This document shows, one piece after another, positions 47,376-56,959 of a DNA stretch of 64,000 bases. The notes beneath the pieces were generated by a model, which ran no database searches, was not told the origin of the DNA, and worked only from the letters and a program-made list of their open reading frames with translations. Position numbers and translations under genes: made by a program. The stretch comes from Thuidium tamariscinum (taxonomy: Eukaryota; Streptophyta; Bryopsida; Hypnales; Thuidiaceae): contig OZ019759.1 in NCBI GenBank assembly GCA_947034885.2, positions 3,784,501-3,848,500 of the forward strand. Reading direction: 5' to 3'. Numbering within the stretch: position 1 is the first letter of the stretch; each line of letters begins with the position of its first letter.

Positions 47376-49376
47376 ATGGCGAGCTCCTCCAATCCGAAAC
47401 GGATGGTGGTGACTGCCAAGGCGATTTCGCCACTCATCCCTTCCGATCCGCAATATCGGAAGGAATTAGAGGATGATTTAGTCTTCCTAGGGTGTGAGGG
47501 ACTTATCCGATGCCCGTGGAGTGTAAAGAGTGACGAGATGGTGCAGGAACTCCTCACGGGAGTTCCGAATCAGTACCAACTCACGGTGAGGGGTAGACCG
47601 CCTGCCTGGTCACCGGAAGTTTGGGCGGAAGTATACGAGTTTGATAAAACCGGATTAGGTATGGCTTCCTAGACGGACAAGTTTAGTATCAACAAGTTCC
47701 AGAATCCGCCCCATCCGAAGGATGGATATTCGGTTCCGGATTGTACGAATGACCGGCGTAGACGGATGTTGGAATTCTTGATTCCCATCCTCTACCCGGA
47801 AAAGCCTACCCGTGTCACTGTAATAGTAGCGAACACCATCTTCGGATGTTTCGAGAAGCGGATAGTCAACTGGAGCCTAGTCCTCCAGTACGTAGTTAAT
47901 CGGCTAGCCAAACATGTTGGACGGGAGAAGACCAGCCCTATTAGCGCCTACTTGTTCCATTTGTACCATCACAATGACGTACTCAGCGAATCGAAAATCC
48001 TCTCCTATGAGACCGGAGTTCAAATCCTAAAGTAAGGCTTGACGGATGAGGTGGACGCGGATCCGGAGGAACCAGAGGACGAGCAGATGGAAGAAGAACC
48101 TCAGGAGCTGAAGCCGGCCGGCCAGCCAGCCGGAGCGAAAGGCGGAACGGAAGAAATCCACGACGCCGGATAAGAGGGGCAATCCAGACCCGGATCCACC
48201 CGGATCGACTCCGGGTAAGAAGAAGAGGAACCACTTCGACACCATCATCCGACACGCCATGATGGCACATGCGGACAGCAACAACCACCAGGCAATACTC
48301 GAGCAGATCTGTGTCAAGCTGGGCGGAGTGAAGATCGAGGACATTCCGGAAGTCCTGAATCATCTTCCGACTCAAGAGGTGTTACGGAAGAAGGACAAGG
48401 AGATCCGGAAGTGGGAGGACGAAGCCCGGATCCAGACGGATCGGATCCGACAAGCGGAGGATTTGACCCGAGTGGCTGAAGAAGGGCAGAAGAAGGCGAA
48501 AGAGGAGAGGAACGGGCTCCAGAGCACGGTGAACTATCTAGAGAGTGACCTCAGTGTCGCCAATGGAAAGATCACCGAAGCTACCACCCTAGTCCACAAC
48601 CTGAATTGGTGGCCTAACTGGCGGAAGCAGTGGTGAGGGCCCAACTGTTTTCCGCCCGGTTGATACAAGAGGGGCACGTCACCGGATCAAAGCTCCTTAA
48701 TATCTTGGTGGATTACCAAGCCAAGATGGAGGGGGTACTGAAGGAGATGAGGGCCTTGGTTGGGTCCCTCAATCCGAAAATGGGAGAGGGCCTTCCGAAC
48801 TTGCTCAACCAGCAGGTTTACACTGACTTCAGCCCCGGAGCACAAGGACGGATGTCGACGGATCGGAAACTGCTCGGTGACTCTCCAGTCATGAAGAACC
48901 TCGGCGAACTCGGATTGGATCCAAAGGCGACCGGAGCGTCAACCACACCTATGGTTCCGCCCGAGAAGAGGGCAGCGCCACGACTTGACCTAGAGATCCG
49001 GATGAAGGCCCTAGCGCATCCGGACAGGGAGAATCCGGCGAGGGAGGATCCGGAGAAGTTCGCCCATATGAAGGAGCCGGACAAGGTTCCGCACAACACA
49101 CCGGTCATCTTGGACGACTCGGACAAGGAAGACAATCCGCCCATCATCATCCGTGACGAAGTTGGGGAGCAGAGCGGATTCCAAGAAGTAGAGCGGTCGG
49201 AAAGCTCAGAGGCGGAATCAAATGAGACCTCAACGGAAGACAGTGGAACACTGCCAGTCCTGATTCAGAAGAGACAGACCCGATCCGCCACCAAGAAGGC
49301 TCCACCTGCCAAGGTAGTGACGCGCAGGAGTTTAGTTCCGCCCGCGGGTACTACATCGAAGCGGCCGCGTAAGTAG
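47376..49376 (+). pseudogene. Unit A protein gene, with stops and two compensating frameshifts
   Basis: ATG at 47376 starts MASSSNPKRMVV, matching the start in unit B (MASSFHPQKAVV). The core has HPKDGYSVPDC, VANTIFGCFEKRIVNW and ISAYLFHLYHH. In-frame TAG (47670-47672) and TAA (48033-48035) interrupt it. A shift near 48.15 kb moves to the helical part (48259 onward), and a shift near 48.62 kb returns to the original frame at VRAQLFSARL. The remainder to 49376 is a Ser/Glu/Lys tail with PHNTPVILDDSDKEDN, as in unit B. The intact relative is in unit E. Confidence 0.8.
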
Positions 49377-50575
49377 GATAGAGTAGAGTAGTTAGACAGG
49401 GTTTTTTTTGAGATTTTAGATTAGAAGTTTCTTGGACGGATTTCCCGGGTGTGGGCCCCGATCCGAAACTTTAGGAACAACTGGCTGGACCTTTCCGGAT
49501 AATCCGGTTGGGCTCCGATTGGTTGTTTCGGATTTTCTTTTGCCTTGTTGGCATTCCGTTTCTGTTTTTAGGCTTTGACTTTTGTTTTGATTTGGGGCTT
49601 TTAAGGGGCACGCAAGTTAGTTGGCCTGTCATTCCCTCCTAGCGCATATTCATGTATTTTCATTCCTTTCTTTAATCTAAGCCGGCAGGTGAACATTCCA
49701 GCTCTGACTTTTGTGTTTGGGATTCTCTTTGTGTGTTTGTTTGAAGTGTTGAGAGTTAAGAGGGACGGGTGAGGAGGAATCCGGATTCTTAGGCAACTGA
49801 GATCTGAACTGAGTGACTAAGTTCCGAGGGCTAGGGTCTTGACTCGTGAGTTTGAGCGTGGAGCCTTTAATTTGCCGGAACGGTGATCCGGTGTGAGTCC
49901 AGGAGTGACGCGGAGGAGGTTCTGGAACCACAGGGGTGGATCCATGCGAAGTTAAGCAGCCGCCTTAGGAAAGTTTCCGTCCACCGGAAGGTCTACCAAC
50001 CACTGAGTCAATCCGCGGAACTAGGGAAGTGCGTCCTTTCAAGTTTTGGCGGTCTTTTGATCTGTTGTTGTAGTAAGGGCAAGTGAAGTAGTCCTGAGTG
50101 ACCTGCTAACCGGATTGGCTTAGAGCTATCCGGAAAGTTGTGAGGACCCGGATCCGCCTCTACTGCAAAACCGGATATATTTAGGTGTCTTTTTGTGTTT
50201 TGTCTAGTTTATTTGAGGGAAGAGAGTGTGAGGTTTATGAGTGGTGAGTCCCTACCCCTCTAAAGATCAAGAGAGGACCCCCTGAGGGTAAAACAGGGGT
50301 ATCTAAAATCGATAAATCGAAGTGATGGAACCAAAATCCGGATTGAGACGGATCCGGGTAGAAGTGAATTCCGGATCCGGGAAGGGAATCCGGCAATAGT
50401 TGGGATACGGATCCAAAGAGAGGTGACGGATTCGAGGAAAAGGATTCCGGAAAACTAAGTAGTATTCCGGATTGAGAGTAGTAACTTGGGTGTTCTTGTG
50501 CTGGGAAACCTAGAAATCCGAAAACGCAACTAATAGTAACGTCTGGAATCTCCTGGGACGATATTCCGTGTCATA

Positions 50576-50597
50576 TTATCACGTTTGGGTGTGATAA
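50576..50597 (+). repeat. Small hairpin near the 3-prime end of unit A
   Basis: TTATCAC pairs with GTGATAA across an 8-nt loop, about 30 bases before the unit end. The same hairpin is present in unit B (26824-26845 on the plus strand). Conservation suggests a role in RNA 3-prime processing or replication, which is inference. Confidence 0.5.
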
Positions 50598-51229
50598 AGA
50601 TGCTTTCTGCTAGACTGCACGTACGACACATTGTACATTGCAATAATTGTACATGAAGACGTGATATCTTAAAGAATATCATGTTCTCCAACCACTTCAT
50701 TAATGATGTAAATTAGAATGTCAAATCAAAGAACTAAAACACACCTAAAATTATCTTCTACTAAGAGGTGAAAGGTTTCGTCTTCAAATTTTCACAATTA
50801 AAATTGAAAGAGCACAAAGCAAATGTCAATACTCTATAATCAATAATCCTATAGAGTGGCGAGTATAAATAGAAATTAGTAGCATTTTAGAATCTTCAAT
50901 TTCAAAATGTAGAAATGATTTAACTTCTAAAGGACGTTGAAGCGAAAAAAGGTTGGCATATATTGTCAACATAATGAATGTATATGGTCCTCTACTAACA
51001 CTCAAAAATTTCCAAAAAATTCTCAATTGATAAGTGGTATATCTATGACGTGGTGTGAAATTTACAACTTGAATGGAATTCATGTCCTAGTTAATTTTCC
51101 TTTATATATAGATCACTATAGAATGTACAAAACAACATACTTTAGAGGTTCAAAAATAATTTACAAAGTATTGTTGATAGAAAGAAATAGAAAGTAGGAA
51201 GTTATCTCAAGGAAAGTAGAAGTATATAT

Positions 51230-51870
51230 TTTGAGGAAGAATGTGGTGCAAATAAAGAATCGAGGATAAAGATACAAAATGGGATGTAAGAAAAGTAATG
51301 TGGATAAGAAAAGACATAGGAGAAAAAATGAAGTTTAAGTAAATAATTAAGGATAAAGAAGAAAATTAGGAGAAGGGAAAAAAATAGGGTATAATTTCAA
51401 AAAGAATTGGAAAAAAATTTAAAAAATGGAGATTTGGGAAGAAAATGGGATGTAAATACAACTTCAAGGCTATAGGGGAAAAAAGTGATTGGAAAAAAAT
51501 AAGGTGTAAGGAAAGAATTGGAGATAAAGAAAAAAACAGGAATAAGGAGAAAAAAAGAGTGTAAGAAAAGAATTTTGAATAAGGAAAAACATGTGGATAA
51601 GGATAAAAAGTGGGGTGTAAGTACAACTTTGGGGCTACAAATCAAGATAGGGTGATTGAAAAAAATGTGGTGTAAGTGCAAAGTTAGGAATAAGAAAAGA
51701 AGTTGAAATAAGGAAATAAATGGTATGTAAGTAAATAATTAGAGATAATGATAATTAAAAAACTAGGGTGAAGGAAAAAAATGGGGTGTATTTAAAGATT
51801 TGGGAGATAAGAAAAGAAATAAGAATTGTAATTAAAGATTTGGGGGATAAGAAAAAAAAAGGGAAAACCC
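51230..51870. repeat. Homopurine-rich degenerate tandem repeat
   Basis: The plus strand is almost all A and G over about 600 bp, with motifs such as GGAAAAAAATGGGATGTAAG recurring. Two larger units of about 160 bp carry GTACAACTT(C/T)(A/G)(A/G)GGCTA (near 51455 and 51620). The minus-strand frames here are pyrimidine-tract artefacts. Confidence 0.6.
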
Positions 51871-51999
51871 CAATTTAACTAATTATGGATTTATTCATAT
51901 TTTATAAATATTTATCAACTATTGCATATGCATTGGCTAATATCACATTTCAATTTAAAGTAATAAAAACTTTTGGATTATTTACAAAGACAATAATAT

Positions 52000-52317
52000 G
52001 GATGATATTAAGGCAATGTAGTGCATTTCATTTAGTTGAAGATAAGGTATATTAAGTCATGTACATTTGTTGGCATGTAGCCAAAAGATATTTATATTCT
52101 AAAGCTACAATACTACCTACCGAAATTCCTAACTACAAACTATAAACTAGCATAACATGGATGATATTAAAGCAATGCAGTGCATTTCATTCAACTAAAG
52201 ATAAGGCATATTAAGCTGTGTACATTTGTTGGCTTGTAGTCAAAAGATATTTACATTCTAAAGCTACAATACTACCTACCAGAATTCCTAACTACAAACT
52301 ATAAACTAGCAAACTAT
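52000..52317. repeat. Direct tandem duplication, 159-bp unit
   Basis: Copies start GGATGATATTAAGGCAATG (52000) and GGATGATATTAAAGCAATG (52159) and stay about 90 percent alike through AAAGCTACAATACTACCTAC and AACTATAAACTAGCA. It has no coding content. Confidence 0.8.
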
Positions 52318-52404
52318 CTAACTATAGAATTAGAGATTTTCAATTGCTGAACTAGAACTTCAATTATTGTGTTGGCTGCCAATCGATACGTGTTGAAGAA
52401 CTAT

Positions 52405-53094
52405 TCACCAAAAAATGCCCTCCCAATCAAATCTTCCATATTGGATAGATTTTGTGACCTCATAATGTAATTGGTTAAGACTTGCAGAAGACTTTAAGTA
52501 TTTTGAAACAAATTCATAGTCTACTAAAGGATAAATAAACGAAATAATATTAGTAGACACATTTGGAATAACACCACTGGTATTTAGAGATGATAGTTCT
52601 CCAACAAATAGAAAAGAAATGTAGCAAGCATTATCCAAGGTCCTATGAAGCGAAACTGGGCTAATATCAACCATGACGACTTGATCCTCCATGCAAATAT
52701 CCTTAGATTGCCTCTTCCTTTGAAACGTTCTCAACATCTTATAGCACGAAGGAAATTTCTCGTAATCAATACAATATTCTCGGCCAAAAATGAATGACAA
52801 TGTATAGATGACACTATGTGGGAGTAAGTGTAATAGTAAAGGTTACAATTCCTACACGGGCAACTTTGACCAAATGTCCACATGGAATTTCCGCAATAAC
52901 ATTCCAATTAAGAATTTATGCCTGGAACGCGCTACAACATTTTGATGCAGATTCCTACGATCAGTAGAGATTTGTGGGTCAACATAGCATAACAATTTGA
53001 TAATACAAAGCACACATTTCTTGATGGAATGTCGTGGACCAAAGACGGATCCATGAACAAAACACATCACAAAGCCTTCAAATAAGCAATACAT
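52405..53094 (-). pseudogene. Unidentified minus-strand gene fragment with two stops
   Basis: One minus-strand frame can be read from 53094 to 52405, interrupted only by a TAG at 52852-52854 and a TAA nine bases later. Pieces are SIKKCVLCIIKLLCYVDP, RSRHKFLIGMLLRKFHVD, then FIFGREYCIDYEKFPSCYK and MVDISPVSLHRTLDNACY. The composition is that of a folded protein. I do not recognise the family; a transposase C-terminal part is possible given the setting. Confidence 0.45.
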
Positions 53095-53246
53095 ACATTA
53101 GATTCAGTTAGAATGTAGAGAGTGGTATCGGTCGTCAACTGACAAGTGAAATGCATTAGCAAAATAGTAACCAAAATACTCTACCATTCTATCAATGTGA
53201 ACTTATCAAGAACATTAAATGGAAGACACAAATGTACACTAAAGAA

Positions 53247-53313
53247 TACATTTCAATGAAATGCTAAAATATACATTTCAATGAAATGCTAAAATATACA
53301 TTTCAATGAAATA
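53247..53313. repeat. 25-bp tandem repeat, 2.7 copies
   Basis: The unit ATACATTTCAATGAAATGC plus TAAAAT repeats without change at 53247, 53272 and 53297 (last partial), directly before the TIR element. Confidence 0.85.
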
Positions 53314-53965
53314 GACATTTAATCAGGGTTGCACCTGTCACGTCACGTTTGGATGGACGGCGTTCGGACGGAACGTTAGGATCCAACCTCATTGTTCGTC
53401 AGGATCAAATAATGGATGATTCTGTCGATAAGGTCGACACACAGGATGACAGGAGTCGCGATGCGGATGGACGATTTTCGTCCGCCGTCCCTGTAGATGG
53501 CTACGCGGTTGATGTCCGTCGACGAATTGCGCGGATGGTCTCTAGGACGGACTATGGCAATGGGCCATCTGGATGGACGGACCACGTGCACGGCCTTTTT
53601 GGACGACCACGAAGGACGGTTTAGGGACGATTTAGGGACGGTTTAGGCGGACGGCCCCTGGGGATGGTCCGGAAGTTCATAGTTCAGAAACTGCATCCTC
53701 AATCATTTTAGATTTTAAATAAAAAATTGCCCTCACATGAATTTAGAAAATTACAAATTTGTAGGGCTCTTAGTGTTTGTCCTTATGGTATTATGTTTGA
53801 GGGTGAGGACGGGTGTAACAGGAAAAATCCAAAATCATTGACACCTAATATGGGAGAAACTTATCATTTATTGCAATGACAGTTTTGAACTTACAATAGC
53901 TTTGTGAAAATTGGCGGATATGCACCAAGTAGAACTTCGTGACTACCCACTTCCTAATATGATGC

Positions 53966-54250
53966 CTAATCATCTAATACAATATAGTCAATACTTCTTC
54001 CACTAGCTCCAACACTACTGCCTACGCCATGAGGTACGATGCCACTTGGATGAAGTGCATCTTGTTGTACTTCAAAGTTTGATTCCATGATGCCGCAAGC
54101 TATACTTTCCCTCAAATAAGTTTGCAACCCTTCTTTGGATTGTAAATCCGTGACAATGGCCAAGGAGACTTTGTCTTCTTCACAATGTAGGAAATTATAA
54201 ATTGCTTTCAATTCCTTCATCTTGTAGTATGCCTTATGGCGTTCAAATTT
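53966..54250 (-). pseudogene. C-terminal fragment of the coiled-coil RING family (copy 3)
   Basis: The minus frame reads MKELKAIYNFLHCEEDKVS near its start and ESIACGIMESNFEV later. It aligns with the end of RING gene copy 2 (EELNLVYNYLS and QSIRCGILKPDFKV). No RING or coiled-coil part remains. The frame extends a few codons upstream (RELEKFERHKAYYK). It lies inside the TIR element. Confidence 0.6.
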
Positions 54251-54404
54251 CTCGAGTTCCCGTAAGCCGAGCCGCCTTCGTCCACTTCTGCTCCGTTCAT
54301 TCTTGGTGCCTTGAGCCCGGGATTGTTTAGTCTTGGTCCATCCACTAATGGCCCATCAAGCACATTAACTTTGGGGACGTAATACCAGAGTCGTAGATGG
54401 CCTT

Positions 54405-55120
54405 CATTGCCATGGAAGTACAGGGCGTCAAGCGGACGGCTTTGCCGTCAAGCGCACGGCTTTGCCATTAAAGTGAGGGCGTCACGCATGCGAAGTGACG
54501 GCATAGGAAATGAAGGACGGAAACTACATTTAATTGTAGGTCCGTCCTGTCGACGGCCTTCGCGGATGGCCAACGGGTTGCAACAACGAGATTGTATTAG
54601 AACCTGCCTCGCATTTTTGCATGCCCTTTTTTGATTACGCAACTTGTAGTGCGTTGTTGCCGTAATTATATTCTCGCAGCAATAGCTTGTTTGGATGTCC
54701 ACGGCCATTGCTGCGGAACACTATGCTTGCGTTGCATCATTGTCCTTTTGCCTTCTTCCAACTGCAGGTGTTTGGAACAGATCAGTGTATTCCGGAAGAA
54801 TGGCAAGGAGGCAATGGCGTCCAAGTGGGTTCCCCGTCAACCGTAAGCACTTGATTGAGTATATGCAGTAGGCACTCGCTCGATCAGGGTACTCGGTGGG
54901 GGCAGTTGAGTTCTGGAATCCGACTTTGTGGCAGCTCATGGTCGATAGGAGGACAACACTGAATTGGAGCCGTGCGAGGAAGAGGACGGCGCTTGCGCAA
55001 TTTGAGTTGCACACCGGTCGCTACTTCAACAGTTTCCGTCGAGAGCAACAGGCTTTGGCAACCAGGGTTGTCTATCCCGACGTGACGTGGGCTTTTCCCG
55101 TCCGGATGTCATGACGCGTC
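54405..55120. other. CG-rich element interior without a supported gene
   Basis: Several overlapping frames on both strands reflect CG-rich composition. A short tandem of CGTCAAGCGGACGGCTTTGC-like units lies at about 54425-54475. The end (55075-55200) matches, inverted, the repeat near 63.53-63.70 kb. Confidence 0.4.
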
Positions 55121-55227
55121 AGTCGTGACGAGTCAGGATGCGTCAGAGGCCGTCCCGAATGCTGACGGCGTCGTCGACGGCCTGGATGAAGTCCGTCGAC
55201 CGTCGACAAGGCCGTCCACCATCGACA

Positions 55228-55500
55228 GGGCCGTCGAGGAGGCCGTCCACCGTCGACAGGGCCGTCCACGAGGCCGTCGACCGTTAACAGGGCCGTCGAG
55301 GAGGTCGTCGACCGTCGACAGGGCCGTCGAGGAGGCCGTCCACCGTCGACAGGGCCGTCCACGAGGTCGTCGACCGTTAACAGGGCCGTCGAGGAGGTCG
55401 TCGACCGTCGACAGGGCCGTCGAGGAGGCCGTCCACTGTCGACAGGGCCGTCCATGAGGCCGTCGACCGTTAACAGGGCCGTCGAGGAGGTCGTCGACCG
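55228..55500. repeat. 31-bp tandem array with 93-bp higher-order period
   Basis: About nine 31-bp monomers start GGGCCGTC(G/C)A(G/C)GAGG and end GTCGACA or GTTAACA. They fall into three successive triplets, so the true period is 93 bp. Because 93 is divisible by three, both strands stay open for over 100 codons here without being genes. Confidence 0.85.
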
Positions 55501-55688
55501 ATTAGGGCTGGCCGGCTGCAAACTTCAGAGCCTTGTAACTTTTGCAAAAAGTCTTCAAATTGGGCAAATGAGATGTTTTTCGGCATCTACAGAAACTGTA
55601 GATGCCGAAAAACATCTCATTTGCCCAATTTGAAGACTTTTTGCAAAAGTTACAAGGCTCTGAAGTTTACAGCCGGCTAGCCCTAATC
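55500..55688. repeat. Long hairpin, two 93-bp arms around 3 bases
   Basis: Arms 55500-55592 and 55596-55688 are reverse complements with about three mismatches, centred on AAA at 55593-55595 (CTACAG and CTGTAG flank it). The outer part reads GATTAGGGCTGGCCGGCTG. It directly adjoins the 31-bp array. A transcript would form a long double-stranded stem. Confidence 0.92.
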
Positions 55689-55872
55689 GGTTCGATTCTA
55701 TCCTGGACGGTCCGGTCGACGGTGGACGGCCTCGTCGACGGCCCTGTCGACGATTTTTCATCCTCTGTCGCGGATTTTGTCGTGAATTTCATCCTGACGG
55801 ACGCTCGGCTCCCCGTCACGTCAGCGGACGGACATCCTGACGCACGGACGTGACGCGACGGAAGCAACCCTG

Positions 55873-56959
55873 TTGGCAACCGAGCGGCAACAGGAATGAC
55901 AAGTGGGCTGAGTAGTCAACTACTCAATGTGCATTCCTATTTTTTTGAGTTTTAGAAGTGCACACTACTTGTCAACAGATGACTGCAAGTAGTGGCAACC
56001 CAATTTTGTAGTTCAGAGGGGATCCATCTTTTGTAATGTAGGATGCCATGATTTGGCACTGTGTAAATATCTCACCTATTCGGTGATTTGATTTGGGGCT
56101 GATGCCCATTTCTCAATGCATTGAGAATTCTCATGTTATCACTGGTGTTTGCAACATTCCTTGAATCTCATGAAGTTCAAAAAGTTGTCAAAGATTTGAT
56201 TCTCTGGCTTTGATGTTGTGTCCGTCGTGTTGATGTCTTAGTTGATGGTGGGACTGTGGATTTCGATATGCCGTTGCCATAGTATCGTCTGCTCACTACG
56301 TTGAAGGATCTACGGGACGGACACGCCGACAGCTTTTTCATCCACGGATTCTTCCAGATGCAAAGGTCGTCCTGAATTCGTCGATCCCTCCACTGCATCG
56401 TCGGTGTCGCGGACGAATACACTGTCGAGCTCTATCGCCACTACTTCTCCTCACAGTAGACTCCGTAGACGGAGTCTTCACAGGGAGACTGTCCCTTAGC
56501 TGTCGACATCACTAGGGACAGACGGACCGTCGACACTCCCAAATGACGGACCGTCGATTTCTGCAGGGACGCGTGGCAGTCTTTTGCAAGATCGTCGAAT
56601 CTTGATGTCGACGAAAGGACCGTCAACTTCGTTGACGCATTTGTTGACGATGGCAATTGGCTGGCCGTCGATGGTGGTTGTGTCCACATTGACGGTCCTG
56701 CACCTTGTTTAGGGGTGGCCGTCCCTGTCAACGCTCCAGATTGGTTGCAGGTAAGCAGTCCTAGCTCTAAAAGCCCCAGTCGGAATAGCTTCGCTTTGTC
56801 TGTGCTTTCTTTTCTGAAGTTGGAGGTCCTGGTTTGCGAAAAGCCTTGCCTTCTAACTCGGGAAGAAGTCGGACGAACTTCAATTATCTTACTCGTTTCC
56901 ATTTGTTGGTGCCTTCTCGCAAGATGCACCTCAATTCCACGCTATTGTGATCAGTATTC
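55873..56959. other. Spacer with scattered GTCGACGG-type words
   Basis: No gene is certain. A plus frame at 56715-56981 resembles, at low level, the frame at 60450-60560 before RING gene copy 2 (VCEKPCLLTREE against FTKPYLLVEEF). It may be the start region of copy 1. Confidence 0.35.

Larger units (their letters stand above)
46829..50628 (+). mobile_element. Retroelement unit A, 3.8 kb, perfect 5-bp target duplication
   Basis: It starts TGTCACTGTCC and ends GCACGTACGACA. The pentamer CATTG flanks it on both sides (46824-46828 and 50629-50633) without mismatch. Length agrees with unit B once B is stripped of nested insertions. It has a TATA box, one gene and about 1.25 kb of 3-prime sequence; neither an LTR pair nor polymerase motifs were found. 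Its terminal TGTC...GACA is a short inverted repeat typical of LTR ends. Confidence 0.9.
53324..55872. mobile_element. TIR-bounded CG-rich element, 2.5 kb, hAT-like ends
   Basis: The left end CAGGGTTGCACCTGTCACGT and right end (inverted) CAGGGTTGCTTCCGTCGCGT match over about 25 bp, and weaker inverted similarity continues inward. CAGGG-type termini are common in hAT elements. No 8-bp target duplication is visible (CATTTAAT against TTGGCAAC), so the boundaries are not proven. Inside are a minus-strand fragment of the RING-gene family, a 31-bp tandem array and a long hairpin. No transposase was recognised. Confidence 0.5.

Noticed and set aside
46829..50628. Helitron interpretation of units A and B because of a 3-prime hairpin
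   Set aside because: Helitrons lack target duplications and end in CTRR before T; these units end in CA with 5-bp duplications.
51366..51681. Two minus-strand ORFs rich in Phe/Leu/Ser/Pro
   Set aside because: They are translations of the pyrimidine strand of the homopurine tract.
55072..55521. Two long overlapping ORFs on opposite strands (149 and 110 codons)
   Set aside because: They result from the 31-bp array with its 93-bp period, which keeps all frames open; the products are pure repeats.
53316..55880. 8-bp hAT target duplication around the TIR element
   Set aside because: The flanking octamers CATTTAAT and TTGGCAAC do not match.
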